Positions 1-6,284 of a stretch of DNA of 11,432 bases are shown here, in pieces (position 1 is the first letter of the stretch; each line of letters starts with the position of its first letter). Origin of the DNA: an uncultured Fibrobacterota bacterium (GTDB lineage: Bacteria; Fibrobacterota; Chitinivibrionia; Chitinivibrionales; Chitinispirillaceae); the NCBI GenBank assembly GCA_903888815.1, contig CAISVC010000065.1, positions 1-11,432 of the forward strand, written 5' to 3'. Below the pieces are notes generated by a model. That model saw only the letters and a program-made list of their open reading frames with translations. It was not told the origin of the DNA and ran no database searches. A program made the translations under genes and the position numbers.

Positions 1-1
1 C

Positions 2-730
2 ATTCTTAGACCGTGGTGGTTTTTGCATAAAAATGCAGGCACCATTTCTTCTCTTAATGATTCGTTAAAAAAGTCGGGCATTTATCTATTCGTCGTGCCA
101 GTGCCGGATAAGGAAGCGATCATTCAAAAGTATCTCCCTGTTTCTATCGATCAAGTGAGCAGGCAAAGACTGCATTTTATCAATGTATTGAAACAAAAGC
201 ATGTAAATGTTATTGACCTTACCTTACCATACAATTCCTATAACGGGAAAGATTCCCTCTATCTAAAAAAAGATACCCACTGGGATCAGAAAGGAATTAT
301 GCTGGCGGCAGAAATCATTTCTGCTGAAATAGCTTCAACTCTTGGTTCAAAGTGCAAATACGCATATTCAATAAAAGATACAAACGTTTCCGAACAAGGT
401 GACCTAAGCAAGATAATCGGCGATCCAGCTTATTATCAACGAGAATGTAAAATGATTCGGATGGAAGATGGTTCACCTTTTAAGGATTCCCCTATGAGTG
501 ACATCATGATTTTCGGTGATAGCTATACCATGTTCAATCGAACCCTCAATGCGGGCATTGGAGCGCATATCGCCTATTATACAAAGCAACCTACCCGTAC
601 GTATCCAAGCCTTAGTGCCCATATCGACGGCCCGTCACAATTGCGCTATCTACTTAACGGCTGTAAGAAAAAGCCAAAGGTTGTTGTTTGGGTTTTTACT
701 TCCCGGTTTCTGTGTGAAAAAATGAAATGA
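2..730 (+). CDS. AlgX/AlgJ-like SGNH polysaccharide O-acetyltransferase domain protein (5' end missing)
   Basis: This is the C-terminal part of an SGNH-fold acyltransferase of the AlgX/AlgJ/DHHW kind, which in known members adds acetyl groups to exopolysaccharide in the periplasm together with a membrane MBOAT protein. The signature Asp-His motif DTHWDQKG is encoded at 272-295 and the serine motif GDSYT at 515-529. These correspond to the Asp/His and Ser of the AlgX catalytic triad in the family's order (Asp-His before Ser). The frame is open back to base 2, so the TTG at 23 is probably internal and the real start lies outside the window; family members are usually 350-450 residues. Sampled 60-base lines are about 38% GC, clearly lower than the downstream operon, which may mean separate ancestry. 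The family call is fairly firm; the polysaccharide substrate cannot be told. Confidence 0.72.
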   Translation: MLRPWWFLHKNAGTISSLNDSLKKSGIYLFVVPVPDKEAIIQKYLPVSIDQVSRQRLHFINVLKQKHVNVIDLTLPYNSYNGKDSLYLKKDTHWDQKGIMLAAEIISAEIASTLGSKCKYAYSIKDTNVSEQGDLSKIIGDPAYYQRECKMIRMEDGSPFKDSPMSDIMIFGDSYTMFNRTLNAGIGAHIAYYTKQPTRTYPSLSAHIDGPSQLRYLLNGCKKKPKVVVWVFTSRFLCEKMK

Positions 731-764
731 TTTTTTATCAACTTTGAAAAACCAAAAAACGGAG

Positions 765-792
765 TTGTTTTAGGACTTATCGTTGATATAAA
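765..792 (+). promoter_or_regulatory. Candidate sigma70 promoter for the polyamine operon
   Basis: A -35-like TTGTTT (765-770) is followed after 16 bases by TATAAA (787-792). A TG one base upstream of the hexamer (784-785) makes an extended -10. It lies 113 bases before the speD start in an AT-rich spacer where no other gene fits. The -35 matches the consensus at only three of six positions, so this is a plausible but unproven promoter. Confidence 0.35.
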
Positions 793-904
793 AAGGATTA
801 TTTTCAGCGGCCCTTTAAAATATTTTCTTCCCCTCCCTACGCGATTTTCTATTTTTGGATACGAATTGCCGTTTTATTTTACTGTTTGAGGAGTTGCTGG
901 CAGT

Positions 905-1693
905 ATGATCAACCGGTACCATGGCCGTAAAATCAGGCTCCAGGGATTCAACAATCTCACGAAGGCCCTCAGTTTCAACATCTACGACATGTGCTACGCC
1001 CGCTCCAAGAACTCGCAGATGGATTACATGGAATACATCGACGACGTTTACAACTCCGAAAAGCTCCGGAGCATTCTCGAAGAGGTGACGAACATCATCC
1101 AGGCAAAGGTCGTCAATATTTCGACCCAGGACTACGACCCGCGCGGGGCCAGCGTGACGGTGCTCATCAACGAGGGCCACCATACGCTCGATTACGCCGG
1201 CGGCGACTACGTGGCGCACCTTGATAAAAGCCATATCACGGCGCACACGTACCCGGAAACCAACTCGAAAACCGGCATCTCAACCTTCCGCGTCGACATC
1301 GACGTCTCGACCTGCGGCATGATCTCGCCGCTGCGCGCCCTCGATTTTCTGATCGACAGCTTCGACTCCGACATCGTGCTCGCGGACTACCGGGTGCGCG
1401 GCTTCACCCGCGACGTCAGCGGACGCAAGATTTACATCGACCACGACATCACGTCGATTCAGGACTACCTTTCAGACTCGATCCTGCGGCAGTACATCGC
1501 CTACGATATCAATATCGTCTCGGACAATGTCTTCCATTCAAAAATGATGCTCAAAAACCTCAAACTCGAAAATTATCTGTTCGGTTCCGAACTCTCGAAA
1601 CTTTCCAAAAAAGAACGGACGCGTATAAAAACGCTTCTTCGCAAGGAGATGCAGGAGATCTTCGAATGCAGAAACATCTTCGAGCGGAATTAG
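905..1693 (+). CDS. speD: S-adenosylmethionine decarboxylase proenzyme (E. coli class)
   Basis: SpeD removes CO2 from S-adenosylmethionine to make the aminopropyl donor for spermidine synthesis. The 262-residue product matches E. coli SpeD (264 residues) from end to end, with shared blocks LQGFNNLTK (12-20), QDY-P-GASVT (75-85), AHLDKSHI (104-111), VSTCG-ISPL (134-143) and YRVRGFTRD. Family members self-cleave before a serine to form the pyruvoyl cofactor; that serine is S109 here, with H114 and C137 as the expected processing and proton-donor residues. GAGGAG at 888-893 is an 11-base-spaced ribosome site for the ATG. It is the first gene of the operon, and the next gene begins inside its 3' end. 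Some SpeD homologues are known to have become ornithine or arginine decarboxylases, but the two adjacent aminopropyltransferases and a separate ornithine-type decarboxylase favour true AdoMet decarboxylation. Confidence 0.93.
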   Translation: MINRYHGRKIRLQGFNNLTKALSFNIYDMCYARSKNSQMDYMEYIDDVYNSEKLRSILEEVTNIIQAKVVNISTQDYDPRGASVTVLINEGHHTLDYAGGDYVAHLDKSHITAHTYPETNSKTGISTFRVDIDVSTCGMISPLRALDFLIDSFDSDIVLADYRVRGFTRDVSGRKIYIDHDITSIQDYLSDSILRQYIAYDINIVSDNVFHSKMMLKNLKLENYLFGSELSKLSKKERTRIKTLLRKEMQEIFECRNIFERN

Positions 1694-2625
1694 GCAACAT
1701 CGACCGGCTTGCGAAGGGAAGAAGGGTGTACGCCGAGGCGCTCAATCCCTATTTCGGCTATTTTTATACGGTGAAGAAGTCTCTGGTCAGGACAAAAACA
1801 AAATATCAGTCGCTGCAACTTGTCGACACCGACGAATTCGGCAAGGTCCTGCTCCTCGACGACATCACCCAGGTGGCCGACCGGAACGACTACCACTATC
1901 ACGAGCCCATGGTGCATCCGGCACTCTGTTCCCACCCGAAACCCGAGTCGGTGCTCGTGATGGGCGCCGGCGACGGCGGTATCATGCGGGAAGTGCTCAA
2001 ATATCCCTGTGTGAAGAGGGTCGAACTCGCGGAGCTCGACAACGGTGTCATCGAATTTTCCAAGAAACACCTGCCGCGGATTCACGGCGGGGCATTCAGG
2101 GACCGCCGCGTCAGCGTCAACATAACCGACGCCCGGCAGTATGTCGAAGAACACCCCGGCGAGTTCGACGTCATCATCATGGACATGACCGACCCCTCGG
2201 GCCCTTCGCGAATGCTTTACACAAAGGAATTTTTCATCGCGGTCAAACGCGCCCTCCGGAATAAAAACGGCATTTTCGTCATGCACAGCGAATCGCCGGT
2301 AACGCGGCCGGCAGCGTTTTCGTGCATTCAGAAAACGCTGCGCGCCGCTTTCCCCCGGGTCACTCCTTTTTATTCCTATATACAGATGTACGCGACCCTG
2401 TGGTCGATCACCCTTTGTTCGCAAACGGCCGGCGTTACCGGCATTACCGCCCGGGCGGTCGATAAAAAGCTTGCCCGGTACGGAATCCGCGGTCTCAAGG
2501 TATATTCAGGCGGCACCCATTGTTCGATGCAGACTCCCTTTCCATACATCGCGATGCTTTTCAGGGCGCCGGTGAAAGTAATTACCGATGCGAAACCGGA
2601 ATTTCCGGACGATTTCCTGTCGTAA
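1666..2625 (+). CDS. speE: Divergent spermidine synthase-family aminopropyltransferase (APT1)
   Basis: This is a member of the polyamine aminopropyltransferase family (319 residues), which moves the aminopropyl group of decarboxylated AdoMet to an amine. The Rossmann part is clear: a GAGDGG glycine loop at 100-105, acidic E123 in AELD, D155, and the catalytic DMTDPSGP block at 173-180. The N-terminal LLLDD-TQ and YHYHE elements (62-80) retain the Gln that usually contacts the donor. The C-terminal acceptor side is unusual: the IPTYPSG-type segment reads IQMYATLW (239-246), and the usual DVH-AAF-LP block reads GGTHCSMQTPFPYI. The ATG at 1666 lies inside speD, with AGGAGA at 1653-1658 in front; the 28-base overlap suggests translational coupling. 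The family is firm; spermidine synthase activity itself is uncertain, and another acceptor or a role as partner of APT2 is possible. Confidence 0.85.
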   Translation: MQKHLRAELGNIDRLAKGRRVYAEALNPYFGYFYTVKKSLVRTKTKYQSLQLVDTDEFGKVLLLDDITQVADRNDYHYHEPMVHPALCSHPKPESVLVMGAGDGGIMREVLKYPCVKRVELAELDNGVIEFSKKHLPRIHGGAFRDRRVSVNITDARQYVEEHPGEFDVIIMDMTDPSGPSRMLYTKEFFIAVKRALRNKNGIFVMHSESPVTRPAAFSCIQKTLRAAFPRVTPFYSYIQMYATLWSITLCSQTAGVTGITARAVDKKLARYGIRGLKVYSGGTHCSMQTPFPYIAMLFRAPVKVITDAKPEFPDDFLS

Positions 2626-2654
2626 TCTGTTGTTGAAAGCGGGTATTGTCAATT

Positions 2655-3755
2655 ATGGATTTCACGTCTTTTCAGAAATTAGCCGCAGTGCACGGAACCC
2701 CGACCCTCTTTCTTTCAGAGAACCGCCTCCGGGAAGCCTACCGCGAGCTGAAAAACGCGCTGCCCGGCGTCACCCTGTATTATGCGGTCAAATCGAACGC
2801 CGCACCGCCGTTCGTCTCCATCCTCAGGAGCGAAGGCTGCTTCTTCGACGTCTGTTCAAACGGCGAAATCGAAGTGGTGAAACGGGCGGGCGTCATTCCC
2901 GGACAGTGCCTTCACACACACCCGATCCACCGGGGCAATGATATCCGTTCCGCCTTCGATTTCGGCATCACCCGCTTTGTCGTTGACAATGAAGACGAAC
3001 TGCCCAAGTTCCTTCCCTACAAGAATGCGGCTGAACTCCTCGTCCGTATGAGCATTCAGAACCCGAACTGTCTGGTCAACCTGTCGCACAAATTCGGCAT
3101 CGCACCCGAGCTTACCTTCGATCTCATTCAAAAGGCTGCCGCACTGGGCCTCAATGTCAGAGGGATCTGCTTTCATTGCGGCTCGCAGAACGAAAACGCG
3201 CTCAAGTACATCGAAGCGCTCGAATACTGCCGCGACATCTGCCGGAAGGCGGCGCTCAAGGGAATAGCGATCAAAATCATCGATATCGGCGGCGGTTTTC
3301 CCATCAATTACCTGACCCCGGTTCTGCCCCTGGCGGAGTTCTGCGAGCCGATCAATGAATACCTCGAACGTTATTTTTCAAACTACGATATAATTGCCGA
3401 ACCGGGCCGCGTGCTTTCCGGGCCTGCCATGACCCTTGCGACGCGGGTCATCGGCCGCAGCCTGCGCAGCGGCGTCTGGTGGTACTATCTTGACGAAGGC
3501 GTCTATGGCTCATTTTCAGGAAAAATCTACGACCACGCCGATTACCCGATGTTCATGTCCAGGCCCGGTCCCCGGTACGATTCGGTTCTGGCCGGTCCCA
3601 CCTGCGACTCGATTGATGTGCCCTACGAACATATCGCGCTGCCCATCCTGGAAATCGGCGACCTTCTGGTATTCGAATCCATGGGCGCCTATACCTCGGC
3701 CAGCGCTTCCAACTTCAACGGTTTCGAAAAAGCGAACATTGTCGTCGTCGAATAG
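2655..3755 (+). CDS. Ornithine decarboxylase-like PLP enzyme (fold III, alanine racemase-fold)
   Basis: This is a pyridoxal-phosphate decarboxylase of the eukaryotic/Pseudomonas ornithine decarboxylase type, expected to convert ornithine (perhaps also lysine) to the diamine. Residues seen in the 366-residue product: the PLP lysine in YAVKSN (K46), FHCGSQ (173-178; usually HVGS), GGGFP (212-216), EPGR for phosphate binding (249-252), the catalytic cysteine and substrate aspartate in GPTCDSID (C317, D318), and GAYT with Y346 followed by a FNGF block. The CDS rather than CES reading in the cysteine motif favours ornithine/lysine over diaminopimelate. I prefer ATG 2655 because it aligns with family N termini; an in-frame TTG at 2646 would add three residues. 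It sits 29 bases after APT1 and 11 bases before APT2, so it probably supplies their putrescine. The choice between ornithine and lysine is not settled by sequence reading. Confidence 0.87.
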   Translation: MDFTSFQKLAAVHGTPTLFLSENRLREAYRELKNALPGVTLYYAVKSNAAPPFVSILRSEGCFFDVCSNGEIEVVKRAGVIPGQCLHTHPIHRGNDIRSAFDFGITRFVVDNEDELPKFLPYKNAAELLVRMSIQNPNCLVNLSHKFGIAPELTFDLIQKAAALGLNVRGICFHCGSQNENALKYIEALEYCRDICRKAALKGIAIKIIDIGGGFPINYLTPVLPLAEFCEPINEYLERYFSNYDIIAEPGRVLSGPAMTLATRVIGRSLRSGVWWYYLDEGVYGSFSGKIYDHADYPMFMSRPGPRYDSVLAGPTCDSIDVPYEHIALPILEIGDLLVFESMGAYTSASASNFNGFEKANIVVVE

Positions 3756-3766
3756 AGAGGTGGCAT

Positions 3767-4648
3767 ATGAATAAAATGGTCAGTTATCCGACAGGCGTCG
3801 GTACGTCACTCTGGATCCATAACCTCGTCCACGGTCTGGCCGGCATCACCATCAAGGTGAAACATGCGGTATTCTGCGCTTCAAGCCAGTTTCAGAAAAT
3901 CGAGGTGTTCGATACCTACCACTATGGTATGGTGCTGTGCCTGGGCGGCTCCATCGTGATGACCGAACATGACAGCGATACGTATCATGAGATGATCGTG
4001 CATCCGGCCATGCTCTGCCATAAAAAACCGCGAAGCGTCTGCATCATCGGCGGCGGCGACGGCGGCTGCCTCAAAGAGGTGCTCAAACACGCCCCGGTGG
4101 AATCGATCGTCGTCGTTGAAATTGACAAAATGGTTAAAGATACCGCGCAGAAATTTTTCCCCGCCCTGGCCGCCGGATTTAAGGACAAACGGGTATCCGT
4201 GGTGATTGACGACGGCTATAATTACCTTAAAGCAACGGATACGGCATTCGATGTGATCATCGTCGATTCGTACGACCCGGGAGGGCCCGTACAATCGCTC
4301 GAGACCGCCGATTTCCATCATATCGCCGCGCAGCGCCTTAAAAGCGGCGGCATTACAGTAATTCAGACCGATTCGCCGATCGTCCGGCCCGATTACCTGC
4401 GACAGACCCTGTCGCTTATCTCGCCGCTCTTTGCGCAGGTCAAACCGTATATCTGCTCATTCAGCTCATTTCCCGAAGGTATCTGCAGCTTTGTCCTGTG
4501 CGGGCGTGAAAAAAATGCGTTGGAACAGTTTGACGCTGAACGTTATGCGGCTATTGCGGATTCGTGCACCTATTACAATAATGACGTGCACAAGGGCGCG
4601 TTTCTGCTGCCGCACTATCTCAGGAAGAAAGCCGGCGGGGCAAAATAG
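3767..4648 (+). CDS. speE: Spermidine synthase-family aminopropyltransferase (APT2)
   Basis: This is the second aminopropyltransferase of the operon, 293 residues and closer to canonical SpeE. It shows the glycine loop GGGDGG (95-100), VVEID (116-120), DDGYNYL (148-154), the catalytic DSYDPGGP (167-174) and the acceptor-side YYNNDVHKGAFLLP block (269-282). YHEM (73-76) is normal. Odd points: the family segment L-DG--Q-TE reads LGGSIVMTE (59-67), so the usual Asp and donor-contacting Gln are replaced by Gly and Val, and TYPSG is SFPEG (234-238). APT1 and APT2 share an SP--RP motif after the catalytic region, which suggests they are related paralogues. GAGAGGTGG at 3755-3763 is a good ribosome site for the ATG and overlaps the stop of the decarboxylase. 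It is the last gene of the operon; no hairpin-plus-T terminator was found just after it. Confidence 0.88.
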   Translation: MNKMVSYPTGVGTSLWIHNLVHGLAGITIKVKHAVFCASSQFQKIEVFDTYHYGMVLCLGGSIVMTEHDSDTYHEMIVHPAMLCHKKPRSVCIIGGGDGGCLKEVLKHAPVESIVVVEIDKMVKDTAQKFFPALAAGFKDKRVSVVIDDGYNYLKATDTAFDVIIVDSYDPGGPVQSLETADFHHIAAQRLKSGGITVIQTDSPIVRPDYLRQTLSLISPLFAQVKPYICSFSSFPEGICSFVLCGREKNALEQFDAERYAAIADSCTYYNNDVHKGAFLLPHYLRKKAGGAK

Positions 4649-4746
4649 GAAATTATTGCAGAATTCTTACCCGGAAAGTATATTTTCAGCGTTGCATCCG
4701 GCGCGCTATCAGCCGGTGCATCCCATCCTCCCTGAAACAACTCCCC

Positions 4747-5069
4747 ATGAAACCGATTGCAGCAGGAGGGATGACGGTCTTCCCGGTTTCCATTGACGCT
4801 GATTTTTGTACGGAGCAGCGGCTTCACCATCTCCGGAAAAACGCGGGCTTTGACTCACTCATTGGTCAGGCCGAAAGCTTCAATGAGAAACATCCGCGGG
4901 AAAAGCGCTCTTTGACATAATGATATACTCTACGCACTTATGCGTGCACGACGATGCCGAAAGCGCCGTGTCCACACAGTTTGAAAAAATTCGGGAGCAA
5001 GCATTCACTGCTCATGCAGCCGGAAAAGACGGTTCGTTAGGCTCTTTCCGCTTTTACGACAGAAACTGA
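4747..5069 (+). pseudogene. Possible frameshifted remnant or pair of overlapping small ORFs
   Basis: An ATG at 4747 opens 57 codons ending in TAA at 4918-4920. Its last base is the first base of another ATG (4920) that opens 49 codons ending at 5069, giving a TAATG overlap. The second frame is also open back to 4887, so a single indel near 4890-4915 would fuse both into about 105 residues. The translations look protein-like in composition (for example FDSLIGQAESFNEK in the first, STQFEKIREQAF in the second), but neither start has a convincing ribosome site and I recognise no family. It could be a decayed gene, a sequencing indel in a real small gene, or chance. Confidence 0.22.
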
Positions 5070-5083
5070 CGACAAAAGCGGAA
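5046..5083. repeat. Perfect 10-bp inverted repeat with 18-base loop
   Basis: TTCCGCTTTT (5046-5055) is exactly complementary to AAAAGCGGAA (5074-5083). There is no T run after it, so it does not look like a terminator. It may be an RNA stem in a transcript from the gap, or a protein binding site. Confidence 0.5.
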
Positions 5084-5369
5084 CGGGCACCTCCGGCGGC
5101 GCACGACGATCATGCGTTTCAAACATCCGGAAAACCTGCGGATTGCTCACCCTTATATTTCGCTCCCCCGGGGCTGGGGGATCCGGAAATTCTAACAACC
5201 GCCCTCGCCACTCCACCTCCTCCTGATCAGAAATTCTGCGGAACGTGGACGCGGGAGCTATACCTCACGACGCGCGCAACACACTTAATACGCGGTCTTT
5301 TTTACAACCACGCGTCCGTCGGACCGCACACCAACAATTACAATTATCTCGTATGGAGAAGTAATACTT

Positions 5370-6224
5370 ATGGAATTAGCAATTGTAGCAATCATCATAG
5401 CAGCTGTTGTGCTGTTACTCCAGGTCGTTTCCCTGGCACTTACAGCAGGGATGCGTAAATCGATAAACAATCTTAAGGATGCCAGGCCGTCGCCTATAAC
5501 GCAGACCGAACGGTTTGAAAAAAGGAATGCCGATTTCAGACGGCATGAGAAAAGGCCTAATCAGGACCAGAGACACCAGGCGCCGACAGCCACGCCGGCT
5601 GCTGCGGTATCGATCGATCCGGTTGAAAAATCGCTGCGTGATATCAACATGAGGCTCAAACACGCGGAGCGCGATCAGGAATTCGCGCGCCGGAAAATGC
5701 AGGAGAATTTTTCCAGAGGGGACCATCCTAGAAACCGGGATGACCGGAACCTAAGAGGGAATAGAGACCGGAACCGGGATAATAACCGGAACCTCCGGCG
5801 GGACAACTTGCAGGAGAGAAACCGGTACAATGCTCCCCAGCAGCAGCCGGCTCCTTCCGCGGTATCGCCCCAACCGTCCGACGAGCCGGTATTTGAAAAA
5901 GGAGAGAGCGTTCCTCTTCCTGAGTTCCAGGCGCCTGTTCAGCAGACCGACATGGAACGGAAACCGGTAGCAGCAGCCCCGTCAGGGCCCGACCTTGTTC
6001 CTTCAGATTACAGCTCGGACGAAAACCTCGAGCATGGCCGTAAAACCATCGTGAAACGGCGGATGCTCAAGGACGAACTCCCTGAAGGATCTCCGGCCGG
6101 CGTTGCCGAAGCTCCGGTAAGCGAAGCGGAACACGCACCTGCGCCCCCTCCTCCTCCTGCAGAGAACCCGGGAATCAATTCAGGTACGACTCCTGAAACC
6201 GAGATCCGGTTCGGAAGGCGGTAG
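5370..6224 (+). CDS. Membrane-anchored disordered Arg/Asn/Pro-rich protein, unknown function
   Basis: I do not recognise this 284-residue protein. Residues 2-27 form one strongly hydrophobic helix followed by RKSINNLK, so the remainder is probably cytoplasmic with the N terminus outside. Residues 82-112 look helical and charged, perhaps a short coiled coil. Residues 116-152 are extremely rich in Arg, Asn and Asp (RNRDDRNLRGNRDRNRDNN type), 154-212 are Pro/Gln/Ala-rich, a PPPPP run lies at 259-263, and the C terminus is EIRFGRR. The DNA word ACCGGAACC recurs at 5743, 5767 and 5785, spaced by multiples of three, so the RN segment may have grown by small duplications. GGAGAA at 5355-5360 supports the ATG. 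The Arg-rich tract could bind RNA or acidic partners; that is a guess. It stands alone between the gap and a shared terminator. Confidence 0.75.
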   Translation: MELAIVAIIIAAVVLLLQVVSLALTAGMRKSINNLKDARPSPITQTERFEKRNADFRRHEKRPNQDQRHQAPTATPAAAVSIDPVEKSLRDINMRLKHAERDQEFARRKMQENFSRGDHPRNRDDRNLRGNRDRNRDNNRNLRRDNLQERNRYNAPQQQPAPSAVSPQPSDEPVFEKGESVPLPEFQAPVQQTDMERKPVAAAPSGPDLVPSDYSSDENLEHGRKTIVKRRMLKDELPEGSPAGVAEAPVSEAEHAPAPPPPPAENPGINSGTTPETEIRFGRR

Positions 6225-6236
6225 GCAATTATTATC

Positions 6237-6284
6237 GTAAATGAAAAAGGCTTGGATCTATAGATTCAAGCCTTTTTCATTTAC
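6237..6284. terminator. Bidirectional intrinsic terminator with 18-bp perfect stem
   Basis: The left arm GTAAATGAAAAAGGCTTG (6237-6254) is perfectly complementary to CAAGCCTTTTTCATTTAC (6267-6284). Inside it, a G-T pair and three more pairs close a TATA loop (6259-6262), giving 22 paired positions. The A5-GGCTTG...CAAGCC-T5 core works as a terminator on both strands, between the (+) gene ending at 6224 and the convergent (-) murJ-like gene. The stop codon of the latter (6281-6283) lies inside the stem. Confidence 0.9.

Larger units (their letters stand above)
4649..5369. other. 720-base gap without a confident gene
   Basis: No full-length gene is evident here on either strand. The gap holds two short coding-like stretches in different frames (4747-4920 and 4920-5069), a further start-less open frame (4985-5459), an extended -10-like TGaTATACT at 4921-4929, and several hairpins: ACGCA/TGCGT at 4932-4945, a 10-bp inverted repeat at 5046-5083, TCCCCC/GGGGGA at 5164-5181 and GCGGTC/GACCGC at 5292-5327. 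I looked for the conserved cores of RNase P RNA, SRP RNA and tmRNA and did not see them. A decayed gene or an unrecognised structured RNA are both possible. Confidence 0.5.

Noticed and set aside
23..25. TTG as start of the AlgX-like gene
   Set aside because: The frame is open to the window edge and the family is much longer, so this is probably an internal Leu codon.
1690..2424. Long minus-strand ORF opposite APT1
   Set aside because: It is an antisense shadow of a GC-rich gene; the plus strand carries all spermidine-synthase motifs.
2646..2654. TTG start for the decarboxylase
   Set aside because: ATG at 2655 fits the family N terminus and needs no rare start; the difference is three residues.
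4615..4830. Minus-strand ORF of 71 residues across the end of APT2 and the gap
   Set aside because: It overlaps a solid gene, has no recognisable domain and has unlikely composition.
4912..4917. Perfect TTGACA as a -35 box
   Set aside because: No acceptable -10 lies 16-18 bases downstream; the nearby TATACT is too close to pair with it.
5041..5090. RNase P RNA because of an ACAGAAAC word
   Set aside because: The invariant GAGGAAAGTCC core is absent on both strands.
5164..5181. TCCCCC/GGGGGA hairpin as a terminator
   Set aside because: No T run follows on either strand.
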